Shown one piece after another: positions 25,603 through 36,741 of a DNA stretch of 64,000 bases. Numbering within the stretch: position 1 is the first letter of the stretch; the number at the start of each line of letters is the position of its first letter. The notes beneath the pieces were generated by a model. It searched no databases. It was not told the origin of the DNA and saw only the letters and a list, made by a program, of their open reading frames with translations. The stretch covers positions 1-64,000 of the forward strand of contig NZ_JAERWK010000020.1 in NCBI RefSeq assembly GCF_016918035.1, in the 5' to 3' direction. The stretch comes from Nakamurella leprariae (GTDB lineage: Bacteria; Actinomycetota; Actinomycetes; Mycobacteriales; Nakamurellaceae). The position numbers were made by a program, and so were the translations under genes.

Positions 25603-25806
25603 GACGAACCTCCGGGAGCCGAACACGTGAACCGTTGAGTGGGCACCTCGTACGAGGTACCCGACACCACCAACGCATCGAGGTCGCCGGTGGTTCCCGA
25701 CCGGACCGCGGCGCCACCCGATCGCGTTCCGGTGTCACCGGTCGGAGGCGACCGGTCGGACCGACGGTCGCCGAGCCGGTCCGGTGATCATCCGGCCGGG
25801 CCGGCC

Positions 25807-26184
25807 TCAGCCGGTGGGCAGGCCGAACCGCTCGCGCTGGTCGGCCGGCACCAGGTCCTGCTCCTCGGGGTGCCGCTCCAGGTAGCGGCGGATGAACGGG
25901 CACAGCGGGACGACGGACGCACCGGCGTCCCGCGCGGCCTGCAGCGCCCCGCGGGCCAGGATCGAACCGAGGCCGCGGCCCTCGAAGGCGGGATCGATCT
26001 CGGTGTGCGGCAGCACCAGCACCCCGGCATCGCCCGCGCCCTGCCACTCGTAGGTCACGAAGCCGGCGACCCGGCCGTCGACGTGGACCTCGAACCGGCG
26101 CTCGGCCGGGTTGTCCACCACCTGCACGTCGCCGTTCGATCCGGCGTCGGACTGCGGGGCCGGTCCGGTCGAGGAGTCGGGCAC
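25807..26184 (-). CDS. Short GNAT-fold N-acetyltransferase (NATD1/YjdJ-like)
   Basis: A 125-residue protein with a compact acetyl-CoA fold: FVTYEW, HTEIDPAFEGRGLGSILARGALQAARDAG (pyrophosphate-binding loop GRGLGS) and VPLCPFIRRYLERHPE at the end, a signature of COG2388-type acetyltransferases. GGAGG precedes the GTG at 26184. Divergent from the cobalamin riboswitch. Acceptor substrate unknown. Confidence 0.88.
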   Translation of the reverse strand: MPDSSTGPAPQSDAGSNGDVQVVDNPAERRFEVHVDGRVAGFVTYEWQGAGDAGVLVLPHTEIDPAFEGRGLGSILARGALQAARDAGASVVPLCPFIRRYLERHPEEQDLVPADQRERFGLPTG

Positions 26185-26365
26185 GGCTGCCTCCAGGAGG
26201 TCGTCGGTCGGGCTGGATGATCGGTGCGGTCACGGTACGCGCGCGTCGTCCGGACCGTCCCGACCCCGGCCCGGTGCCGGTCCTCGCGGTGGTCCTTCCC
26301 CAGGGCCGTGTCTCGGTCCCGCGCAGCGCGTGACTGTTGATCACCGAACGTGACGGTCCGTGCGG

Positions 26366-26371
26366 TAGTGT
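26366..26371 (+). promoter_or_regulatory. Candidate -10 element for the cobalamin-transport operon
   Basis: TAGTGT shortly before the riboswitch aptamer begins. No convincing -35. Confidence 0.45.
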
Positions 26372-26377
26372 CCGGAC

Positions 26378-26605
26378 CGCTGATGGTCCGTCCGCCGGTC
26401 GGTGGCCGGGACAACAGGGAACCCGGTGCGAATCCGGGGCTGCCCCGCAGCGGTGACCGAGGAACGACCGCCACCACGCTCGCACCGGCCCCACGAAGGC
26501 CGGGCGCGAGGTCCAGCACTGGGTCCGACGAACCCGGGAAGCGGTGGCGGGAGGAACCCGGGCCTGGCGCCCGGAACGCCCGGGAGTCCGAAGACCTGCC
26601 ATCGG
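26378..26605 (+). promoter_or_regulatory. Cobalamin (B12) riboswitch
   Basis: Conserved aptamer core CCGGTGCGAATCCGG, then CTGCCCCGCAGCGGTGA (26421-26455), and the 3' B12-box AGTCCGAAGACCTGCC (26585-26600), with GC-rich helices between. It fills the 550-base gap before the ABC-transporter lipoprotein gene and should shut that operon off when adenosylcobalamin or a related cobalamin binds, probably by masking the ribosome-binding site at ~26725 since no clear terminator was seen. Confidence 0.92.
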
Positions 26606-26735
26606 TGCGCGCGGCCGCCGGCCGGCGCCGTTCGGGACCGCGAGGGACGGTCGCGGGCGTCCGGGCCGCCGCCTGCGCTGCCGCCCGTTCCCCGCTCGGC
26701 TCCGGACCCCCCAGGTCGGTCGTCGAGGAGCTCCG

Positions 26736-28034
26736 GTGTCGCCATCCCCTGCCGTCGTCCGCGCCCCGCGGCGTTCCCTGCGCGCCGCCGCCGTCACGGC
26801 GACCGCCGCACTGCTGCTGGCCGGGTGCTCGTCCGGTGGGAACGACCCCGCTCCGACCAGCATCGAGACGGGCCCGGCGACCAGTTCGTCCGGCGCTCCC
26901 GGGACGAGCGGCGCCGCCGCGGACGGCCCGGCAGGGACCATCGGCCCGGACGGCTGCGTCGTCGACTTCGACCCGGCCGCCGACTACTTCCCGGACAAGT
27001 CCACGCTCACCCACGCCGAGAACTTCGACCTCAGCTACCACGGGTCGTACCAGGTGCTCACCGTGCAGCAGCCGACGCAGGGCGGTTCGCCCGAGTCGTA
27101 CGTGCTCCTGCGCTGCGGCGCCCCCACGCCCGAGCTGACCGGCGAGCTGGCCGGCGCCACGGTCGTCACGACGCCGGTGCGCTCGGTGTACTCGGGCTCC
27201 ACCTCGCACCTGCCGAACTTCCCGATCCTGGACCAGCTCGACACACTGACCGGCGTCGCGTCCAAGGCGTTGATCAGCGAACCCGAGGTGCAGGCCCGGG
27301 TGGCCGATCCGGAGGTGGCCGAGTACGCGGCCGCCGGCACGGTCGACGCCGAGACGGTGATCGCCGGCCGGCCCGACGTGGTGATCACCGCCGGCACCGA
27401 CGACCCGGCCTACGCCACCATCTCCGCGGCCGGCGTCCCGGTGCTGGCCGACGCCGAATGGCTGGAGAACGACCCGCTGGGCCGGGCCGAGTGGGTCAAG
27501 TACTTCGCCGCGCTCACCGGCACCGAGGCCGAGGCCGCGACCTTCTTCGACCAGCTGACCGCCGACTACCAGCGCATCAAGGACTCCGTCCCGGCCGGCA
27601 GCCCCGTCCCGGTGGTGCCCGGTCAGCCCTACCAGGGCACCTGGTACGTGCCGGCCGGTGATTCGTACGGCGCCCGGTTGCTGGCCGACGCGGGCGGCAC
27701 CACGGCCTGGGCGGACGAGTCCGGCACCGGGTCGATCAGCACCGACCTGGAGAGCGTGCTGGCCCGGGCCCAGGCCGATCCGGTCTGGCTGGCCAGCACC
27801 ACCTGGACGACGGCGGCGGAGGCACTGGCCGACGAGCCGCGGGTGGCCGAGTTCGCGGCCTTCACCGCGGGCAACGTCTGGAACGCGGCCGCGGACGTCA
27901 CCGCGGCCGGCGGCAACAACTACTACGAGCTGGGCGTCGCCCGGCCCGACCTCATCCTGGGCGACCTGGTGGCGATCCTGCACCCCGACACCGCGCCGGG
28001 CCACGACTTCGCCTTCTACCTGCGGCTCTCCTGA
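26736..28034 (+). CDS. btuF: Cobalamin-type ABC transporter substrate-binding lipoprotein
   Basis: A 432-residue exported lipoprotein: Arg-rich N terminus, hydrophobic core, lipobox LLAGC with Cys31, a Gly/Ser/Ala linker to about 75, then a two-lobed TroA/BtuF-like periplasmic-binding fold (THAENFDLSYHGSYQVLTV; later RPDVVITAGTDDP; ARPDLILGDLVAIL). The GTG at 26736 follows GAGGAG. The B12 riboswitch just upstream makes cobalamin or cobinamide the likely ligand; by fold alone a ferric siderophore would be possible. First gene of a three-gene importer. Confidence 0.85.
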   Translation: MSPSPAVVRAPRRSLRAAAVTATAALLLAGCSSGGNDPAPTSIETGPATSSSGAPGTSGAAADGPAGTIGPDGCVVDFDPAADYFPDKSTLTHAENFDLSYHGSYQVLTVQQPTQGGSPESYVLLRCGAPTPELTGELAGATVVTTPVRSVYSGSTSHLPNFPILDQLDTLTGVASKALISEPEVQARVADPEVAEYAAAGTVDAETVIAGRPDVVITAGTDDPAYATISAAGVPVLADAEWLENDPLGRAEWVKYFAALTGTEAEAATFFDQLTADYQRIKDSVPAGSPVPVVPGQPYQGTWYVPAGDSYGARLLADAGGTTAWADESGTGSISTDLESVLARAQADPVWLASTTWTTAAEALADEPRVAEFAAFTAGNVWNAAADVTAAGGNNYYELGVARPDLILGDLVAILHPDTAPGHDFAFYLRLS

Positions 28035-28041
28035 CGCGACC

Positions 28042-29079
28042 GTGCTGAAGTCCCGTCCCACCGCGGTGCTGGCGGTGCTCCTCGTGCTCGCGGTCCTGGC
28101 CACCCTGGTGTCGGTGTGTGTCGGGTCCGTCGCCATCCCGCTGGGCTCGACGCTGCGGTACCTCACCGGTGGCGGCGCCGACCCCACCACCACCGTCCTC
28201 ATCCAGCAGGTGCGGATGCCCCGGACGGCCACCGCCGCGGTGGTCGGCGCCGGACTGGCCGTGGCCGGGCTGCTGCTGCAGACGCTGTTCGCCAACCCGC
28301 TGGCCGACCCGTACATCCTCGGGGTGTCCTCCGGCGCGGGACTCGGGGTGGCGATCTCGGTGCTGGGCGGCGGGTCCGCCGCGGCCACCTTCATCAGCTT
28401 CGGCGCCACCGGACGGCTGGCCACGGTGGCCGCCGCCGCGGTCGGCGCGCTGGCCGTGCTGGTCATCGTGCTGGTCCTGGGCCGCTGGGTCCGGTCGGTC
28501 GTCACCCTGCTGCTGATCGGCGTGATGATCGGGGCGGCCAGCGGCGCGGTGGTGTCGCTGCTGCTGGCCTTCTCCGATCCCAGCCGCATCCAGAAGTACG
28601 TGCTGTGGGGCATGGGCTCGGTGAGCGGGGTGACCTGGCCCGACCTGGTCGTGCTGGCCCCGGCGGTCGGGCTCGGCGTGGTGCTGGCCTGGACGTTGGC
28701 CGGGCCGCTGAACGCGATGCTGCTGGGTGAGCGGTACGCGGCGAGCCTGGGCGTGCACGTCCGCCAGTTGCGCTGGCTGGTCATCGTGGCCACCGCGCTC
28801 ATCGCCGGGACGGTGACCGCCTTCTGCGGACCCATCGCATTCCTGGGCATCGCGGTGCCGCACCTGGCCCGGGTCGCGGTCGGACGCGCCGACCACCGGC
28901 TGCTGGTGCCGGCCTGCGTGCTGCTGGGCGCGGCCATCTGCATGCTCTGCGGCGTGCTCGCCCAAGTGCCGGCCGGCGAGGGAGTGCTGCCGCTCAACGT
29001 GGTCACCGCGGTGGTGGGCGCACCGGTGGTCATCGCCGCGCTGCTGCGCAGCCGGACGCTGTCAGCCGGTGCGGTGTGA
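28042..29079 (+). CDS. btuC: FecCD/BtuC-family ABC permease
   Basis: A 345-residue permease with about ten transmembrane helices. Family blocks: RMPRTATAAVVGAGLAVAGL, QTLFANPLADPYILGVSSGAG, WGMGSVSG and GPIAFLGIAVPHLAR. The GTG start is eight bases after the lipoprotein stop. It should form the homodimeric channel with the downstream ATPase. Stop and next ATG overlap (TGATG). Confidence 0.9.
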   Translation: MLKSRPTAVLAVLLVLAVLATLVSVCVGSVAIPLGSTLRYLTGGGADPTTTVLIQQVRMPRTATAAVVGAGLAVAGLLLQTLFANPLADPYILGVSSGAGLGVAISVLGGGSAAATFISFGATGRLATVAAAAVGALAVLVIVLVLGRWVRSVVTLLLIGVMIGAASGAVVSLLLAFSDPSRIQKYVLWGMGSVSGVTWPDLVVLAPAVGLGVVLAWTLAGPLNAMLLGERYAASLGVHVRQLRWLVIVATALIAGTVTAFCGPIAFLGIAVPHLARVAVGRADHRLLVPACVLLGAAICMLCGVLAQVPAGEGVLPLNVVTAVVGAPVVIAALLRSRTLSAGAV

Positions 29080-29906
29080 TGGCGGTGCCCGAGCTCACCG
29101 GCGAGGATCTGGCCACCGGCGCCGACCTGACCGTGACCGACGTGACTGTCGGCTATCCCGGGAGCGGCCTCGGCGGTCGCCGCTCCCCCGCCGTGGTGCT
29201 GCGCGACCTGAACCTGACCGCCCGCGCCGGCCGGGTCACCGTGCTGCTGGGCGCGAACGGCTGCGGCAAGTCGACGCTGCTGCGGTCGATCGCCGGGCTG
29301 CAGCCGGTGCTGGGCGGGACCGTCCGGCTGGGCGTGCAGGACCTGCTGGCCCTGCCGCCGCGGGAGCGGGCCGCGCGGCTGGCCGTGGTCCTCACCGACC
29401 GGTTCGATCCGGGCCTGCTGCGCGGCGCCGACGTCGTCGAGCTCGGCCGGTACCCGCACCGCCGGCCCGCCGGCGGGCTGCGGCCGGCCGACCGCGAGGC
29501 GATCGACACCGCGGTCGCCGCGGTCCGCGCCGCGCACCTGCTCGAGCGGCCCCTGGCCCGGATGTCCGACGGCCAGCGGCAGCGCATCCTCATCGCCCGC
29601 GCCCTGGCCCAGCAGCCGGGTGCGCTGCTGCTGGACGAGCCGACCGCGTTCCTGGACGCCCCGGCCCGCCTCGAGCTGCTGGCCGTACTCGGCCGGATCG
29701 CCGCTCAGCGGTCGATCCCGGTGCTGGTCACCAGTCACGACGTCGAACTGGCCGTGCGGGCCGACGGCGACGCCTGGCTGATCGGCGGCGGCCGGACGGT
29801 CAGCGGCCCACTGCGCGAGCTGGCCGCCGACGGGTCCATCGCCGCCGCGTTCGACACGCCCGCGGTGGAGTGGGACGCCGACGGCGCCCGGTTCCGGCTG
29901 CGCTGA
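29079..29906 (+). CDS. btuD: ABC transporter ATPase, B12/iron-chelate type
   Basis: A 275-residue ATPase: Walker A GANGCGKST (58-66), signature MSDGQRQR, Walker B LLLDEPT and the H-loop in TSHDVE. The signature has Asp in place of the usual second Gly (LSGGQ to MSDGQ), which is common in FecE/BtuD relatives. The ATG overlaps the permease stop, giving translational coupling. It completes a riboswitch-controlled cobalamin importer. A tRNA gene lies convergently 30 bases downstream. Confidence 0.9.
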   Translation: MAVPELTGEDLATGADLTVTDVTVGYPGSGLGGRRSPAVVLRDLNLTARAGRVTVLLGANGCGKSTLLRSIAGLQPVLGGTVRLGVQDLLALPPRERAARLAVVLTDRFDPGLLRGADVVELGRYPHRRPAGGLRPADREAIDTAVAAVRAAHLLERPLARMSDGQRQRILIARALAQQPGALLLDEPTAFLDAPARLELLAVLGRIAAQRSIPVLVTSHDVELAVRADGDAWLIGGGRTVSGPLRELAADGSIAAAFDTPAVEWDADGARFRLR

Positions 29907-29935
29907 GCCCGTCGCGCCGGAGCACACGTCACCCG

Positions 29936-30009
29936 TGCCCCCGGTGGGATTCGAACCCACACTCGGACCCTTTTAAGGGGCCTGCCTCTGCCGGTTGGGC
30001 TACGGGGGC
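29936..30009 (-). tRNA. tRNA with UAA anticodon and short variable loop (predicted Leu)
   Basis: A full cloverleaf on the minus strand: acceptor GCCCCCG/CGGGGGC, D arm with GG in the loop, anticodon stem GGCCC/GGGTC with one G-U pair, loop CTTAAAA, five-base variable loop, T arm GTGGG-TTCGAAT-CCCAC, discriminator A, no encoded CCA. The anticodon reads UAA, which would decode the leucine codon UUA. Bacterial leucine tRNAs normally carry a long variable arm, which this one lacks, so amino-acid identity is uncertain. Confidence 0.8.
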
Positions 30010-30102
30010 GGTGATCCCGCACCCGGCCGGCGCCCGGAACGAGACCGGGCCCAGCGTGCCAGATCGGCACGCCGGGCCCGGACGGTGGTGCGAGGCGCGG
30101 TG

Positions 30103-31725
30103 TCAGTTCGCGGCGACGCCCAACGCCTGGACGCCGGCGAAGGACCCCGGGACGGTGGCGATCGGGTCGCCGCCATCGGGGGCGTAGCGCAGCAGTCCGT
30201 CCGCGGTGGCCGCGGACAGCACGCCGTCGGCGTCGACCGTGAACGGCACCAGACCGGGGAGGTCGTTCAGCGGGATCGTCTGCAGCGTGGTCGTGCCGGC
30301 CGCGAACAGCTGGACGTCCTTGACCGACAGGTCCTCGACGCAGCTGGGCACCGGCACCGAGCAGCGGCTCTGGGTCTGCATGCGGTAGAAATCGCCGCCG
30401 GCGGTGAAGGTCGCCGAGTCGTAGGCGTAGCGGACGAACGGCACGGCCTGATAGGTCACGGCGTTCGGCGCGTACCGCTGGTACAACCGGGACCCGCTGG
30501 CGCCGTTGGCGATCCGCTGGAACATGATGGTGCCGTCAGCGGTCTCGGTGATGTCCTCGATGTACTGGCTGTCCGGGAGCGGACGGACGACCCGAGGGCC
30601 GCCGTTCGCCGGGAAGTCGCTGCGGCGCAGTTGGGTGTCGCTCGCCCCGTCCGAGAAGACGGTGGCGGTGCCGGCGGCGTCGACCCCGACCTCCCCGCCG
30701 ACGATGTCGGTGGCGAGCACGGTCTCCGTGCCCGTCACCGGGATCCGGCGGAGCTTGGATCCGTCGACCAGGAACACGGTCCCGTCAACGCCGAGTGCGA
30801 CGTCGAGATCGCCGGTCCCGGTGGCGATCGTCCGGGTCGTGCCGGCCGTCAGGTCCAGCACGGTGACGGCATCGGCCGCGTCGTCCAGCACGGCGACGCG
30901 GTCGCCGTTGACCACGATCTGGGCGTCCTCGGCGAACGTCGTGTCGCTCAGCGGCGTGATCTCCTGCTGCGCGCCCGGCACGATCTTCACCAGCCGGTCC
31001 GTCGCGGTGTCGATGGCCACCAGCGGCAGCCCGGTCGGCTCCGGCTCCGGCTCCGGCGCGGTCACTGTGGCGGTGGCCGCGGCGCCGGCTCCGGCGGACG
31101 ACGAGGCGGTCACCGAGACCGTGTACTGCACCCCCGGCACCAGGCCGGTGAGGACCGTGCCGGTGGCGGTGGCCGGCAGGTCCACCGGGCCCACATCGGG
31201 CTGACCGGCAGCCTTGGCGACCACCCGGTAGCCGGTGATCGGCGATCCGCCGGTGGTGGCCGGCGCGGACCAGCCGATCTTCGCCGATCCGGTCGGCTGC
31301 CCGTCGGTGCTGACGGTCAGCTTCGTCGGTGCGGCCGGCGGGGTGGCCGGCGCCGTCAGGGTGACGGTCGCGGTGGCCGGCTGGCTGAGGCCGCGGAAGC
31401 TCAGCGCCAGCACCTGGATCCGGTACTGCGCGCCCGCCTTGGCCGCCAGCGTCAGGCTGCGCAGCACACGCGGGACGACGCGGACCGTCGACGGGCCGGC
31501 CCCCTGCTTGGTCGGGACGGCGGTGACCAGGTACCCGAACACCCCGGCCGAGCCGGACGCCGGCGCCTGCCACTTCGCCTGCAGGGTGGCCGGCCCGGTC
31601 TGGGTCACGGTCAGCGCGGCCGGCGCCGACGGCTTGGCCGGCCACCGGACGGCGGCACCGGCCGGCGCGGTGACCCCCACGAACATCACGAACACCGCGA
31701 ACAGCACCGCGCTCACGCGCTTCAT
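30103..31725 (-). CDS. Secreted protein with two fibronectin-III domains and a propeller-like C terminus
   Basis: A 540-residue exported protein: signal peptide about 1-24 (VSAVLFAVFVMFVG, cleavage near AGA), FN3 domain 1 at about 33-128, FN3 domain 2 at about 130-225 (PAAPTKLTV; GSPITGYRVVAKA), a Glu-Pro linker, then ~310 residues of beta-rich repeats (DTATDRLVKIVPG; VLDLTAGTTRTIATG; ALGVDGTVFLVDG) resembling an irregular beta-propeller. GGGGG lies before the ATG. No enzyme motif or sortase signal; two cysteines (CSVPVPSC) may form a disulfide. It sits between a tRNA and ppx. Binding target unknown. Confidence 0.75.
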   Translation of the reverse strand: MKRVSAVLFAVFVMFVGVTAPAGAAVRWPAKPSAPAALTVTQTGPATLQAKWQAPASGSAGVFGYLVTAVPTKQGAGPSTVRVVPRVLRSLTLAAKAGAQYRIQVLALSFRGLSQPATATVTLTAPATPPAAPTKLTVSTDGQPTGSAKIGWSAPATTGGSPITGYRVVAKAAGQPDVGPVDLPATATGTVLTGLVPGVQYTVSVTASSSAGAGAAATATVTAPEPEPEPTGLPLVAIDTATDRLVKIVPGAQQEITPLSDTTFAEDAQIVVNGDRVAVLDDAADAVTVLDLTAGTTRTIATGTGDLDVALGVDGTVFLVDGSKLRRIPVTGTETVLATDIVGGEVGVDAAGTATVFSDGASDTQLRRSDFPANGGPRVVRPLPDSQYIEDITETADGTIMFQRIANGASGSRLYQRYAPNAVTYQAVPFVRYAYDSATFTAGGDFYRMQTQSRCSVPVPSCVEDLSVKDVQLFAAGTTTLQTIPLNDLPGLVPFTVDADGVLSAATADGLLRYAPDGGDPIATVPGSFAGVQALGVAAN

Positions 31726-31895
31726 CGCATCCCCCGGGATCAAGGTGAACGAGCTGTGTCCCGTTCGGGCGAATCGTAGGGGTTCGACCGTCCTTCGGGT
31801 CGAGTGTCTGGAAACGACACCTGCGCATCGTGATCGAATTTCACCCGATCGGACCACAGAAACGTCTGCGGAGCGCGGACCGGGACGTCACACGG

Positions 31896-32882
31896 TCACG
31901 CCAACGACAGCGCCAAGCCGTCCAGGATGTCGTGCTCGGAGACGGTCACGGTGGTGATCGGGCCCTGCGGGCGCCCCGCGGTGGCCGTGCCGACCAGGTC
32001 GAGCAGCTCGGCCAGGATGAGCGAGCCGCCGCCGATGACGTCGACCCGGCCGGGGTGCATGAAGGGCAGCACGGCCCGGTGCGCGCGGGTGGCCGCCAGC
32101 ATGGTGTCGGCCACCCGCCGGACGTCCGCCGAGCCGATCTCCGAGAGGTGGATGACGGCCGGGTCGTACCGGGGCAGCCGCCGGGCCGCGGCGGCCACGG
32201 TGGTGGCGGTGCCGGACACCGCGATGAACCGGGCGGTGCGGGCGATCGGCTGCTGGGCCAGGCCACCGGTCAGCAGGCCGCGCGCCCAGTCCCGGGCCTC
32301 GGCGCGCTCGGCCGCGGTCGGCGGGTCACCGCGCAGGATGCGCTCGGTGATCCGGACGCAGCCCAGGTCCAGGCTCACCGCGCCGGTGAGCTCGGGCCGT
32401 CCGTCGACCACCGAGCCGGTGACCATCTCGGTCGAGCCGCCGCCGATGTCGACGACCAGGAACGGGCCGCCGGCCGGGTCGACGTCGCCGACGCCGCCGA
32501 TGAAGGACAGCTCGGCCTCCTCCTGTCCGGTGATCACCTCCGGGTCCTGGCCGAGCGTCTCGCGGACCATGGCCACGAAGTCGGCGCGGTTCTGCGCGTC
32601 CCGGGTGGCCGAGGTGGCGGCCATCCGGACGAACTGGGCTCCGCAGGAGCGCAGCACGGCGGTGTAGTCGGCCAGCGCCCGCCAGGTGCGGTCCAGCGCC
32701 TGGGGCGCCAGTCGGCCGGTGGCATCCACCCCCTCGCCGAGGCGCACCACCCGCATCTCCCGGTGCACGTCGGTCAGCCGGCGTCGGCCGTCGGGTCCGG
32801 TGGCGATGTCGGCGACCAGCAGGCGGATGGAGTTGGTGCCGCAGTCGATGGCCGCCACCCGCACCGAGCCCGAAGTACTCAC
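31896..32882 (-). CDS. ppx: Exopolyphosphatase / GppA-family phosphatase
   Basis: A 328-residue member of the ASKHA Ppx/GppA family. Phosphate loop 1 is AIDCGTNSIRLLV and loop 2 VVDIGGGSTEM, with catalytic Glu in QEEAELSF. It is short, lacking the C-terminal HD-like domain of E. coli Ppx, like M. tuberculosis Rv1026. The substrate may be polyphosphate or pppGpp. The GTG at 32882 overlaps the DUF501 stop as GTGA. Last gene of eno-ftsB-DUF501-ppx. Confidence 0.9.
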   Translation of the reverse strand: MSTSGSVRVAAIDCGTNSIRLLVADIATGPDGRRRLTDVHREMRVVRLGEGVDATGRLAPQALDRTWRALADYTAVLRSCGAQFVRMAATSATRDAQNRADFVAMVRETLGQDPEVITGQEEAELSFIGGVGDVDPAGGPFLVVDIGGGSTEMVTGSVVDGRPELTGAVSLDLGCVRITERILRGDPPTAAERAEARDWARGLLTGGLAQQPIARTARFIAVSGTATTVAAAARRLPRYDPAVIHLSEIGSADVRRVADTMLAATRAHRAVLPFMHPGRVDVIGGGSLILAELLDLVGTATAGRPQGPITTVTVSEHDILDGLALSLA

Positions 32883-33454
32883 GGCGCCTCGTCCGGCTCG
32901 GACGGCGCGGCGTCCAGTCGGGCGCAGGCCGGCTCCCCGCGGAAGAACTCGCCCAGCCGGTCCACCGCCTCGTCGCCCAGCGGGTTGACCCCGCGACCGA
33001 CGGCCAGCGAGTGGGCGACCAGCACGTGCAGGCACTTGACCCGGTCGGGCATGCCGCCGGCCGACACCGCGGTGCCCAGGTCGGTGATCGCGTTCCGTTC
33101 GGCCAGGTAGGCCTCGTGCGCCGCGCGGTACCGGGCGGCCAGGTCGTCGTCGGCGCCGAGCCGATCGGTCATCTCCCGCATCAGCCCGGCCGACTCCATC
33201 CGACTGACCGCGGCGTTGACGGCCGAGCAGCACAGGTAGTACAGGGTCGGGAACGGGGTGCCGTCCGGCAGTCGGGGCGCGGTCTGCAGCACGGCCGGCA
33301 CCTGGTGGTCGCACCGGTACCGCACGGCCAGCACCCCGCGCGGCGGTCGGCCCAGCTCGCGGACCAGGGCGGCCCGGTCCGCCGAGGTCAACGGATCGGC
33401 GGTCGGTGCGGTCGTGCCCGGATCGGACACCGGCTCGGTCACGGGCTCAGCCAC
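32879..33454 (-). CDS. DUF501 family protein
   Basis: A 191-residue conserved protein with the family pattern LGRPPRGVLAVRYRCDHQVPAVLQTAPRLPDGTPFPTLYYL and GMPDRVKCLHVLVAHSLAVG-type block. Cys/His residues (CDH, CC, CLH, H) could bind metal or a cofactor, but no function is established. The likely GTG at 33454 overlaps the ftsB stop by eight bases. The frame is open to 33541. The same gene always travels between ftsB and ppx in actinobacteria (Rv1025). Confidence 0.85.
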   Translation of the reverse strand: MAEPVTEPVSDPGTTAPTADPLTSADRAALVRELGRPPRGVLAVRYRCDHQVPAVLQTAPRLPDGTPFPTLYYLCCSAVNAAVSRMESAGLMREMTDRLGADDDLAARYRAAHEAYLAERNAITDLGTAVSAGGMPDRVKCLHVLVAHSLAVGRGVNPLGDEAVDRLGEFFRGEPACARLDAAPSEPDEAP

Positions 33455-34097
33455 CGGGCTGCTCGGCCAGCGAGGACCCGCCCGAGCCGGCACCGGACGC
33501 GCCCGTGATGGCACCGGATGCCGTGACGTCGGTCCCGGCACCCGGCTGGCTGACCGTGTCCCACAGCTCCTGGTACCAGGGCAGCGACGGCTCCGGCGGC
33601 GCGGCCACGGTGGGTGCGGGCGCCTCCAGGCCAGGCGCGTAGACGGTGAAGACGGTCTCGCCCGGCGTCACCAGCTGCAGCCGGCGCCGGGCCTCGGTGC
33701 GCAGGTAGTCCGGGTCCTGCAGCGCGGCGATCTGCGCGTCAAGCGCATCCCGTTGCTCCTCGAGGTGCTGCTGCGCCTGGACGGACTCGGCCTGCGCGGC
33801 CTTCTGGTCCAGGTAGGAGCGCAGCGGGAAGGCCACGGCCAGGGCCACGGCGCACAGCACCAGGCCGAGCAGCGCCAACTGCCGGGCCAGGGCCGAGGTG
33901 CGCGGACGCGCCCCACCCGCCCGTCCGGCCGCGGGGGTGCCGGAGCGGGTCGAGGCGGTGGCGGTGCCGGGTCGGCCCGACGCGGGCCGGGACCCGGACC
34001 GACCGAGCCGGTCGCTGCGCCCCGCCGACCCGGAGCGGGCCGTGGGGGCGGCCGGCCGAGCACCGGCTCGGCCGTCCCGTCGAGGCGCAGCGACCAT
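33447..34097 (-). CDS. ftsB: Septum-formation initiator FtsB/DivIC
   Basis: A 216-residue divisome protein: Arg/Ser/Gly-rich cytoplasmic N terminus (1-68), one transmembrane helix about 70-92, then a coiled coil (SVQAQQHLEEQRDALDAQIAAL) and the DivIC motif DPDYLRTEARRRLQLVTPGETVF, followed by a Gly/Ser/Pro-rich tail. It should recruit FtsL/FtsQ partners to the septum. The ATG at 34097 is seven bases after the eno stop codon. Confidence 0.9.
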   Translation of the reverse strand: MVAAPRRDGRAGARPAAPTARSGSAGRSDRLGRSGSRPASGRPGTATASTRSGTPAAGRAGGARPRTSALARQLALLGLVLCAVALAVAFPLRSYLDQKAAQAESVQAQQHLEEQRDALDAQIAALQDPDYLRTEARRRLQLVTPGETVFTVYAPGLEAPAPTVAAPPEPSLPWYQELWDTVSQPGAGTDVTASGAITGASGAGSGGSSLAEQPGG

Positions 34098-34104
34098 CAG
34101 CGGA

Positions 34105-36741
<2,637 letters not shown>

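Noticed and set aside
26055-29960. A 1301-codon minus-strand frame across the cobalamin operon
   Set aside because: It opposes a riboswitch and three clear ABC-transporter genes and has no recognisable family sequence.
29936-30009. tRNA-Lys(TTT) on the plus strand
   Set aside because: The plus strand shows CTTTTAA, but the T-loop TTCGAAT flanked by GTGGG/CCCAC and the acceptor pairing only fit when read on the minus strand, giving anticodon TAA.
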